A stretch of 8,540 bases of DNA. Origin: Planctomycetota bacterium (GTDB lineage Bacteria; Planctomycetota; Phycisphaerae; Phycisphaerales; UBA1924). The stretch covers positions 1 through 8,540 of the forward strand of contig JAEYNG010000474.1 in the NCBI GenBank assembly GCA_023412695.1, read 5' to 3'. Shown in pieces: positions 1 through 5,974 of this stretch. Positions within the stretch are counted from its first letter, which is position 1. Every line of letters begins with the position of its first letter. A program made the translations under genes and the position numbers. Under the pieces are notes generated by a model. It was given only the letters and a program-made list of their open reading frames with translations, did not search any database and was not told the DNA's origin.

Positions 1-474
1 GCGCTGACGCTCGCGCTGCTGACGCTCCCGGTGGTGATCGTCGCGACGGAGGAGGCAATCGCGGCGGTTCCCCGGACGATGCGGGAGGGGTCGTACGGGT
101 GCGGGGCGAGCAAGTGGCAGACGATCCGGCGGATCGTGCTGCCGCGGGCGATGCCCGGCATCATGACAGGCATGATCCTGGCGATGGCGCGCGGCGCGGG
201 CGAGGTGGCGCCGCTCATGCTCGTCGGCGTCGTGAAGCTCGCGCCCGAGCTCCCGCTCGATTCTGAGTTCCCGTTCCTGCACCTCGAACGCAGTTTCATG
301 CACCTCGGGTTCCATATCTACGACGTGGGGTTCCAGAGCCCGGATTCGGAAGCGGCGCGGCCGCTGGTATGGACGACCACGCTGGTGCTGGTGGTTGTCG
401 TCCTGATGCTCAACCTCAGCGCGATCCGGCTGCGGTCGCGGCTGCGTCGGCGGTTTGTCGGCGGGGCGTTCTAA
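1..474 (+). CDS. pstA: Phosphate ABC transporter permease PstA, C-terminal part (5' end outside window)
   Basis: Inner-membrane subunit of the high-affinity phosphate importer PstSCAB; with PstC it forms the channel powered by PstB. The reading frame is open from base 1, so the true start lies upstream and the internal ATG at 31 should not be taken as the start. The 157 visible residues begin inside a membrane helix ([14 protein letters not shown]). Next comes the EAA loop that docks on the ATPase, from EEAIAAVP at about residue 17 through the conserved Gly (about 35) to IVLP at 45-48. [10 protein letters not shown] follows at about 70-80, then a fairly long polar external loop, a last hydrophobic helix (about 120-138) and an Arg-rich cytoplasmic end (RLRRRF). 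The EAA loop and the following pstB make PstA the clear choice over other binding-protein-dependent permeases. The stop codon sits next to the Shine-Dalgarno site of pstB, so the two are probably translated from one message. Confidence 0.93.
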   Translation, partial: ALTLALLTLPVVIVATEEAIAAVPRTMREGSYGCGASKWQTIRRIVLPRAMPGIMTGMILAMARGAGEVAPLMLVGVVKLAPELPLDSEFPFLHLERSFMHLGFHIYDVGFQSPDSEAARPLVWTTTLVLVVVVLMLNLSAIRLRSRLRRRFVGGAF

Positions 475-479
475 GGAGG
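473..479 (+). promoter_or_regulatory. Strong Shine-Dalgarno site supporting the ATG at 486
   Basis: AAGGAGG overlaps the pstA stop codon and ends six bases before ATG 486, which is ideal spacing. It is the main evidence for starting PstB at 486. The later in-frame ATGs at 603 and 648 have no comparable site. The arrangement suggests translational coupling from pstA to pstB. Confidence 0.75.
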
Positions 480-485
480 CGGTTC

Positions 486-1463
486 ATGGTCATCGCTCAT
501 CGTGAGAAGACGGCCGCCGCGTGCCACGGGGCATCGCTTTCCGCACGACAATCGGGCTCGGTCGCCGTACAATCCGCTGACGACGCCCTTCTGAGCACCC
601 AGATGCCGACAAGCGGATACGCAACAGCACCGAACCGCCCGCCCGTGATGGACGCCGTGCGCCAGGGGCTGCCGTTCGAGGCGTTGGTACACCCTGCGCT
701 GCAGCGGCTCGAGCCCATCGTGCAGACGAAGGAGTTCCAGCTGTTCTACGGGGCCAACAAGGCGCTGCACTCGATCTCGATGAACATCCCGCGGAACCAC
801 GTGACCGCGCTCATCGGGCCCTCGGGCTGTGGTAAGTCCACACTCTTGAGGTCGATCAACCGCTTGAACGACCTCGTGGACGGGGTCTCGACCAAAGGCG
901 AGATTCTGCTCAATAACGAGCCGGTGTACGCGCCGGACGTCGACGTGATCGATCTGCGCAAGCGCATCGGGATGGTCTTCCAGAAGTCCAACCCGTTCCC
1001 GATGTCGATCTTCGAGAACGTGGTGTACCCGCTGCGGATCGACGGCGAGCGGCGCAAAGGCGTGCTGATGGACGCGTGCGAGCGGAGCCTCAAGTGGGCC
1101 GCGCTGTGGGACGAGGTGAAGGACCGGCTGAAGGACTCGGCGCTGGGCCTCTCGGGTGGTCAGCAGCAGCGTCTGTGCATCGCGAGGGCGATCGCCGCGG
1201 AGCCGGAGGTGCTGCTGATGGACGAGCCGTGCTCGGCCCTCGACCCCTTGGCGACGCTGAAGATCGAGGAACTGATCCACGACATCGCGCAGCGGTACAC
1301 GGTGATCATCGTGACGCACAACATGCAGCAGGCGTCGCGGGTGAGCGATTTCACGGCGTTCATGTACCTCGGCCGGCTGGTGGAGTTCAGCCCGACGGAC
1401 GTGATCTTCCAGAACCCCGCGCTGCCCGAGACCGAGCAGTATGTCACCGGTCGATTCGGGTGA
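486..1463 (+). CDS. pstB: Phosphate ABC transporter ATP-binding protein PstB
   Basis: Cytoplasmic ATPase that drives phosphate import through PstA/PstC. In the 325-residue product from ATG 486 the ABC motifs are complete: Walker [10 protein letters not shown] (111-119), Q-loop Gln166 in [13 protein letters not shown], signature LSGGQ (222-226) followed by QQR, Walker B LLMDEP with catalytic Glu247, ALD (251-253) and switch His278 in [19 protein letters not shown] and the LNDLVDG region after Walker A are typical of PstB rather than other ABC ATPases. The core matches the usual 250-270 residues, so this product carries about 55-75 extra N-terminal residues. These look unlike the rest: no recognisable domain, and more A/T-ending codons such as CGA, CAA, GTA and ACA. 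Starts at 603 (286 aa) or 648 (271 aa, nearest the family length) are real alternatives. ATG 486 is preferred only for its strong Shine-Dalgarno site. A terminator follows at once and no phoU is present. Confidence 0.93.
   Translation: MVIAHREKTAAACHGASLSARQSGSVAVQSADDALLSTQMPTSGYATAPNRPPVMDAVRQGLPFEALVHPALQRLEPIVQTKEFQLFYGANKALHSISMNIPRNHVTALIGPSGCGKSTLLRSINRLNDLVDGVSTKGEILLNNEPVYAPDVDVIDLRKRIGMVFQKSNPFPMSIFENVVYPLRIDGERRKGVLMDACERSLKWAALWDEVKDRLKDSALGLSGGQQQRLCIARAIAAEPEVLLMDEPCSALDPLATLKIEELIHDIAQRYTVIIVTHNMQQASRVSDFTAFMYLGRLVEFSPTDVIFQNPALPETEQYVTGRFG
545..573 (+). promoter_or_regulatory. Possible internal promoter inside the PstB N-terminal extension
   Basis: TACAAT (568-573) matches five of six bases of the -10 consensus. 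Exactly 17 bases upstream, ACGACA (545-550) matches four of six bases of the -35 consensus. Transcription from here would begin near 580 and give an mRNA suited to starts at 603 or 648. Such matches can arise by chance. This one stands out because the codons around it are less GC-rich than in the rest of the gene. Confidence 0.35.
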
Positions 1464-1464
1464 A

Positions 1465-1499
1465 CCCTGCCATGCCCCCCGGCATGGAGGGGTTTCTTT
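1465..1499 (+). terminator. Intrinsic terminator of the pst operon
   Basis: A hairpin begins one base after the pstB stop codon. CCATGCC (1470-1476) pairs with GGCATGG (1481-1487) across a CCCC loop. Four more pairs extend the stem (CCCT 1465-1468 with AGGG 1488-1491) if G1469 is bulged. The run TTTCTTT (1493-1499) follows. This stem plus T-tract makes transcription likely to end after pstB. Confidence 0.82.
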
Positions 1500-1677
1500 A
1501 CTGAACCGCGGTCGAAGACCGAAAATGTCATCGGTTGGTGGTCAGAACGGGGCCCGATCGGGTCGATTCAAGAGGCTACAGTTGGGGTCCCTGCGTTCCC
1601 GGATTGAAGCCGGGGAGGGGGCACCGGGCCCGTAGCACCGGTCCACGAGACGGATTTTTCCCCTTCGGGGGGTACTT
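1500..1677 (+). promoter_or_regulatory. Non-coding leader and promoter region of sucA
   Basis: No credible gene lies between the pst terminator and sucA. Visible elements are an 8-base palindrome ACCGCGGT (1505-1512); a small hairpin CGGTC-GAA-GACCG (1509-1521); ACCGA/TCGGT arms (1518-1522 and 1531-1535) that compete with it; a palindrome CCCGATCGGG (1553-1562); and a 7-pair hairpin with arms at 1596-1602 and 1610-1616 including one G-T pair. A possible -10 hexamer TACAGT lies at 1577-1582, without a convincing -35 box. If used, it would give a leader of roughly 90 bases. The promoter must lie here if the upstream terminator is efficient. Operator roles for the palindromes are guesses. Confidence 0.45.
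1659..1673 (+). promoter_or_regulatory. UUCG-loop hairpin overlapping the sucA ribosome-binding region
   Basis: CCCC (1660-1663) pairs with GGGG (1668-1671) around a TTCG tetraloop (1664-1667), and T1659 can add a wobble pair with G1672. The G-run at 1667-1672 is the only Shine-Dalgarno-like sequence before ATG 1678, so the same bases are both stem and presumed ribosome-binding site. C(UUCG)G loops are known to be unusually stable in RNA. The hairpin is seen directly; an effect on translation is inferred. Confidence 0.5.
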
Positions 1678-4551
1678 ATGAGCGATGCACCGCGCGCTGT
1701 CCCGCCCTCGGTTAACAGTTGGAACGCCGAGTATCTCGACACCGAGTATGCCCGGTTCCTGAACGATCCTGCGTCGGTCGATCCCGATCTGCGGTCGTTC
1801 TTCCAGGGGTTCGACCTCGCGCTCTCGCGGCCGGGTGGGCGTGGCCCCTCCGCCGGCGGCGGTGACGCCGATGCCATGCGGCTCCAGTCGGCGGTCGCCG
1901 ACCTGATCGAGGCCTACCGGTCGGTCGGGCACCTGGCTGCGAAGCTGGACCCGTTCGGTCGGTCCCCTCAGAGGCCCAAGTCGCTGACGCTTGAGTACCA
2001 CGGTCTGTCGGAACGCGACCTTGACCGGCCTGTCAACCACGGCACGCTCCCGCTCCCCTCGACGACGCTGCGGGAGATTGTGGCGTTCCTCGAGGACACA
2101 TACTGCTCGAGCATCGGGCTGCAGTCGGCCCACATCGGCAACTCCGATGAACGAACGTGGCTGCTCCAGCGGTTCGAGCGCGATCGCGGCCGCATCCCGC
2201 TGAACCGGGGCGACAAGGCCCACATCCTTGAGCGCATCGTTCGCGCCGAGCAGTTCGAGAAGTTCCTGCAGAAGCGCTACCCGGGCGACAAGCGGTTCAG
2301 CCTCGAGGGCGGTGAGTCGCTGATCCCGCTGATGGACCGCATCATCGACGCGGCGAGCGAGCTGGGCGTCGAGGAGATGGTCCTCGGCATGCCGCACCGC
2401 GGCCGGCTGAACGTGCTGAACAACATCCTCGGGAAGAGCTACGAGCAGATCTTCACCGAGTTCGAGGACAACTGGGAGGACGAGAACGGCGGCGGCGGCG
2501 GCGACGTGAAATATCACCGGGGCTATTCGGGCGAGCGTGCCCTGCGCAACGGCAAGAGCATTCATCTCGCGATGGCCAGCAACCCGAGCCACCTTGAGTC
2601 GGTCAACGGCGTGGTGATGGGCCGCTGCCGCGGGAAGCAGCGGCTCAGGCGCGACGAGGAGCGGACGCGGGTGATGCCGATGCTGTTGCATGGCGACGCG
2701 GCGTTCATCGGTCAGGGCACAGTGCCCGAGGCGCTGAACCTCTCCGGGCTCGAGGGGTACACGGTCGGCGGGACGATCCACGTCGTCGTGAACAACCTGA
2801 TCGGCTTCACGACGGGGCCCGAGGATGCGCGATCGACGCGCTACTGCACCGACATCGCGCTGATGCTCGAGTCGCCGATCTTCCACGTCAACGGGGAAGA
2901 CCCGGAGGCGTGCGCCGCGTGCGCGCAGATCGCGGTCGAGTATCGCCAGAAGTTCCGCAAGGACGTCATCATCGACCTGTACTGCTTCCGGCGGTACGGG
3001 CATAACGAGCAGGACGAGGCTTCGTTCACGCAGCCCGTGCTGACCGCGCTGATCAAATCGCACCCGGGCGTGCTCGCGAGCTATTCGCGCAAGCTGCTCG
3101 AGGAGGGCGTGCTCAACGAGTCGGACATGGAGACGATCCGTCTCCGGCTCGATGATGCGCTCGAGCAGGCGCAGAAAGCGGCGAAGCAGAAGCCTTACGA
3201 CCCGACGATCGATCCGGGATCGAAGCGTTGGAGCGGGTTCGGCGGGAAGTACCTGCTCGAGCCGGTGAAGACCGGCGTATCGATGGATCTGCTGAAGCAG
3301 GTGTGCGAGGCGCTCGGGCGCGTGCCGGAGGGCTTCCATTTGAACCCGAAGCTGCGGCAGCTGCTGGCCGACCGGGCCGCGCTCCCGCAGACCAGGCAGG
3401 TCAGCTACGCCGACGCCGAGTCGCTGGCGTTCGGCACGCTGCTGCTCGAGGGGCACGATGTCCGTCTATCGGGCCAGGATTGCCGTCGCGGCACGTTCTC
3501 GCACCGCCACGCGGTGCTCCGTGACACCGACACCGAGCGGCGGTATGTGCCGCTGAACAACATCGTCCCGCAGGCCGACGGCCTCGACGGGTTGCCCGCG
3601 GAGAGCGACAAGCGTCGTCAGGCGCGTCTGCACGTGTACGACTCGCCGCTGTCCGAGGCGGCGGTGATGGCGTTCGACTACGGCTACAGCCTGAGCGATC
3701 CGAACATCCTGGTGATGTGGGAGGCGCAGTTCGGCGACTTCGCCACCGGCGCACAGGTGATCGTCGATCAGTACATCGCTAGCGCGGAGATGAAATGGGA
3801 GCGCTGGTCGGGGCTGGTGCTGCTGCTGCCGCACGGCTACGAGGGCGCGGGGCCGGAGCACTCCTCCTGCCGCATCGAGCGTTTCCTGCAGCTGTGCGGG
3901 AACGACAACATCCAGGTCTGCTACCCCTCGACGGCGGCACAGGCGTTCCACATGTTCCGGCGGCAGGTGAAGGCGCCGTTCCGCAAGCCGCTGATCGTCG
4001 CGACGCCCAAGAGCCTCCTGCGCGTGCCGACGAGCTCGATCGACGAGCTGACGACCGGCTCGTTCCAGCACGTCCTGGACGACCCGATGTTCGCTGATCG
4101 CGACACGGCGGGCGTGAAGCGGCTGCTGCTGTGCAGCGGCAAGTTCTATCACGAACTGGCCGCGCGTCGCGAGGCCGCCAAGCGGACGGACACAGCGATT
4201 GTCCGGATCGAGCAGTTCTACCCCTTTGACGTGCAACAGGCCAAGGCGATCCTCTCTCGCTACCCCAAGGGCGCGGAGTGGGCGTGGGCGCAGGAAGAGC
4301 CGCGGAACCAGGGCGCGTACCTGTTCATGTCCGACGTCTTCCGCTCGACACTCGGTCGCGACCTGGCGTACCTCGGCCGGCCGACCTCGGCGACGCCGGC
4401 CCCAGGCTCCAAGCACCATCACAAGGACCAGCAGGAAGCGCTGCTCACCGAAGCGATCGGTGCAATCGGCGCGGCCGCTCCGCACGCGGGCAACGGCGTC
4501 AACGGGACGGCGGTCAAGGCGTCCGCTGCTAAGGCGAAGGCCAAGGCCTGA
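1678..4551 (+). CDS. sucA: 2-Oxoglutarate dehydrogenase E1 component SucA
   Basis: Thiamine-diphosphate enzyme that decarboxylates 2-oxoglutarate and passes the succinyl group to the lipoyl arm of E2, in the cytoplasmic TCA-cycle complex. The 957 residues are slightly more than the roughly 930 of the E. coli enzyme. The N-terminus has the family helix (SWNAEYLDTEYARFLNDP, 14-31). Further landmarks are GMPHRGRLNVLNN (237-249), NPSHLE (302-307), the cofactor and Mg site HGDAA (338-342) with NNLIGFTT (372-379), RRYGHNEQDE (438-447), LSGQDCRRGTFSHRH (597-611), PHGYEG with GPEHSS (718-730) and EEPRNQGAY (873-881). There is no fused E2 domain, so it is not the actinobacterial KGD type. The start is firm: the in-frame stop at 1633 is followed by no earlier start codon. 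Oddities are a GGC run coding Gly271-275, KYHRG where I expect a hydrophobic residue in place of Arg, and an Ala/Lys-rich tail from about 931. sucB follows after 57 bases. Confidence 0.97.
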   Translation: MSDAPRAVPPSVNSWNAEYLDTEYARFLNDPASVDPDLRSFFQGFDLALSRPGGRGPSAGGGDADAMRLQSAVADLIEAYRSVGHLAAKLDPFGRSPQRPKSLTLEYHGLSERDLDRPVNHGTLPLPSTTLREIVAFLEDTYCSSIGLQSAHIGNSDERTWLLQRFERDRGRIPLNRGDKAHILERIVRAEQFEKFLQKRYPGDKRFSLEGGESLIPLMDRIIDAASELGVEEMVLGMPHRGRLNVLNNILGKSYEQIFTEFEDNWEDENGGGGGDVKYHRGYSGERALRNGKSIHLAMASNPSHLESVNGVVMGRCRGKQRLRRDEERTRVMPMLLHGDAAFIGQGTVPEALNLSGLEGYTVGGTIHVVVNNLIGFTTGPEDARSTRYCTDIALMLESPIFHVNGEDPEACAACAQIAVEYRQKFRKDVIIDLYCFRRYGHNEQDEASFTQPVLTALIKSHPGVLASYSRKLLEEGVLNESDMETIRLRLDDALEQAQKAAKQKPYDPTIDPGSKRWSGFGGKYLLEPVKTGVSMDLLKQVCEALGRVPEGFHLNPKLRQLLADRAALPQTRQVSYADAESLAFGTLLLEGHDVRLSGQDCRRGTFSHRHAVLRDTDTERRYVPLNNIVPQADGLDGLPAESDKRRQARLHVYDSPLSEAAVMAFDYGYSLSDPNILVMWEAQFGDFATGAQVIVDQYIASAEMKWERWSGLVLLLPHGYEGAGPEHSSCRIERFLQLCGNDNIQVCYPSTAAQAFHMFRRQVKAPFRKPLIVATPKSLLRVPTSSIDELTTGSFQHVLDDPMFADRDTAGVKRLLLCSGKFYHELAARREAAKRTDTAIVRIEQFYPFDVQQAKAILSRYPKGAEWAWAQEEPRNQGAYLFMSDVFRSTLGRDLAYLGRPTSATPAPGSKHHHKDQQEALLTEAIGAIGAAAPHAGNGVNGTAVKASAAKAKAKA

Positions 4552-4608
4552 GCGGCCCGGCGACAGGGGCAATCGGATCCGACACGCAAAGACTAACCAC
4601 AGACACCT

Positions 4609-5868
4609 ATGCCGACCAACATCGTGATCCCGGAGATGGGCGAGTCCGTCACCCAAGGCGTAATCGCCTCGTGGCGGAAAAAGCCAGGCGAGTTCGTCAA
4701 GCGCGACGAGACGGTGCTCGAGCTCGAGACCGACAAGATCACCGCGGAGATCCCCGCGCCCGCGTCGGGCATCCTGACGCCCTCGGCGAAGGCGGGCGAT
4801 ACGGTCAAGGTCGGCGCGGTGGTCGGGAAGATCGATGAAGCCCCTGAGCCCGCTGGCGGCTCTGCCCCGGCTAAGGCGGCACCACCCGCCGCGAAGGCGT
4901 CCAACGGCCACGCGGCCCCTGCCGCTCCCGCGCCGAGCGGCGATGTTCGCGCGACGCCGCTGGCGAAGAAGCTGGCGGAGGAGCACGGTGTCGATCTCGC
5001 GGCCATTACCGGCACAGGGGCCGCGGGGCGCGTGCGAGAGCAGGACGTGCTCGACGCGGTCGCGGCCCGCGGCAAAGGCGGCGGCACGGCGACCGCCCCA
5101 GCGCCGGCGGCGGCCCCGGCAATGGCGCTCGACACCGACCAGACCGGCGTTCGTCGCGAGCGGATGTCGCAGCTGCGTCAGCGAATCGCGGCCCGGCTTG
5201 TGGAGGCCCAGCACACCGCCGCGATGCTCACGACGTTCAACGAGTGCGACATGTCCGCGGTCATGGACCTGCGGAAGCAGTACAAGGACTCGTTCGAGAA
5301 GAGGCACGGCATCGGGCTGGGCTTCATGTCGTTCTTCGTGAAGGCGGTCGTCAACGCCGTCCGCGCGTTCCCGCTTGTCAACGCGTCGATCGTCCAGAAC
5401 CCCGCCACCGGGGAGATCGAGATCGAGCACCACGACTCGGTGCACGTCGCGGTCGCCGTGGGCACACCGAAGGGACTGGTGGTGCCGGTGCTGCGGAACT
5501 GCGAGCGGCTCTCGTTCGCCCAGATCGAGCAGGGCATCAAGGACCTCGCCACCAAGGCCCGGGACGGCAAGCTCACGCTCGGCGACATGCAGGGCGGCAC
5601 GTTCACGATCACCAATGGCGGCATTTATGGCTCGCTCATGAGCACGCCGATCCTGAACCCGCCGCAGTGCGGCATCCTCGGCATGCACTCGATCAAGAAT
5701 CGTGCCGTCGAGGACCCGAAGAACCCGGGCCAGGTCGTGATCCGGCCCATGATGTACCTCGCCCTGTCCTACGACCACCGCCTGGTCGATGGGGCCGAGG
5801 CCGTGCAGTTCCTCGTCACCGTGAAGAACTGCATCGAGGACCCCGCGCGGCTCATGCTCGGGGTGTAA
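4609..5868 (+). CDS. sucB: Dihydrolipoyllysine succinyltransferase, E2 of 2-oxoglutarate dehydrogenase
   Basis: Core subunit of the complex; it takes the succinyl group from SucA on a lipoyl-lysine and transfers it to CoA. The 419 residues show the standard order. The lipoyl domain (1-77) has the lipoylated Lys43 in LETDKITAE. An Ala/Pro/Lys linker (about 78-112) is followed by a peripheral-subunit-binding domain (about 113-151; [16 protein letters not shown], then GTGAAGRV). A second linker (about 155-175) leads to the catalytic domain, with [11 protein letters not shown] near 208 and the active site DHRLVDG with His390 and Asp394. The lipoyl motif ETDKITAE, the FNE.DMSAV..LRK stretch and the sucA neighbour favour succinyl- over acetyltransferase. 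The 57-base gap to sucA has no terminator, so the two are probably cotranscribed. No clear Shine-Dalgarno site precedes ATG 4609, but an in-frame TAA at 4594 rules out an earlier start. The E3 gene is not in the window. Confidence 0.96.
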   Translation: MPTNIVIPEMGESVTQGVIASWRKKPGEFVKRDETVLELETDKITAEIPAPASGILTPSAKAGDTVKVGAVVGKIDEAPEPAGGSAPAKAAPPAAKASNGHAAPAAPAPSGDVRATPLAKKLAEEHGVDLAAITGTGAAGRVREQDVLDAVAARGKGGGTATAPAPAAAPAMALDTDQTGVRRERMSQLRQRIAARLVEAQHTAAMLTTFNECDMSAVMDLRKQYKDSFEKRHGIGLGFMSFFVKAVVNAVRAFPLVNASIVQNPATGEIEIEHHDSVHVAVAVGTPKGLVVPVLRNCERLSFAQIEQGIKDLATKARDGKLTLGDMQGGTFTITNGGIYGSLMSTPILNPPQCGILGMHSIKNRAVEDPKNPGQVVIRPMMYLALSYDHRLVDGAEAVQFLVTVKNCIEDPARLMLGV

Positions 5869-5889
5869 CCCGCCGCCGTTCACTTACTC

Positions 5890-5920
5890 CGACCCCGGCC
5901 CGACCGGGGTCGTTTTATTT
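5890..5920 (+). terminator. Intrinsic terminator of the sucAB unit
   Basis: A perfect 9-pair, GC-rich stem CGACCCCGG (5890-5898) / CCGGGGTCG (5904-5912) with a five-base loop is followed directly by TTTTATTT (5913-5920). It lies 21 bases after the sucB stop and is the clearest terminator in the window. It separates sucAB from acs. Confidence 0.92.
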
Positions 5921-5963
5921 CCGGTCAGTGCAGTGCCACCTTGCTTCTGATTATGCTGTAGAC
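5921..5963 (+). promoter_or_regulatory. Short region that should contain the acs promoter
   Basis: Only 54 bases separate the terminator from the acs start. TATGCT (5952-5957) is a possible -10 hexamer, but the -35 position (about 5929-5934, TGCAGT) is a poor match. Initiation there would leave a leader of about ten bases that barely includes the Shine-Dalgarno site. The location is argued mainly from position, not from sequence strength. Confidence 0.3.
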
Positions 5964-5969
5964 GAGGAG
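5964..5969 (+). promoter_or_regulatory. Shine-Dalgarno site of acs
   Basis: GAGGAG ends five bases before ATG 5975. An in-frame TGA at 5948 with no start codon in between confirms this as the first possible start. Confidence 0.75.
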
Positions 5970-5974
5970 CGCCC

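Noticed and set aside
369..485. Earlier in-frame ATG for pstB at 369
   Set aside because: It would place 39 codons inside the pstA coding sequence, with no ribosome-binding site and no PstB-like residues; 486 is clearly better.
471..1319. Minus-strand frame of 282 codons opposite pstB
   Set aside because: Same shadow effect; the plus strand has all ABC ATPase motifs.
1441..1635. Small plus-strand frame of 64 codons overlapping the end of pstB
   Set aside because: It overlaps the pst terminator and inverted-repeat region, and has no ribosome-binding site or recognisable protein features.
1638..1659. Possible attenuator: a short stem before TTTTT ahead of sucA
   Set aside because: Only about three base pairs (CCG/CGG) precede the T-run at 1655-1659, too weak to call a terminator.
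1576..3456. Open reading frame of 626 codons on the minus strand
   Set aside because: It lies opposite sucA, where high GC at third codon positions removes stop codons on the other strand. Its translation is Arg/Leu/Val-rich without family motifs, while the plus strand encodes an unmistakable E1.
1678..4551. Idea that SucA might be a fused E1-E2 (KGD-type) enzyme
   Set aside because: There is no acyltransferase DHRxxDG domain in it, and a complete separate E2 follows.
3466..5883. Open reading frame of 805 codons on the minus strand spanning two genes
   Set aside because: It runs opposite both sucA and sucB, crosses their junction and has no recognisable domain. It is a GC-driven shadow.
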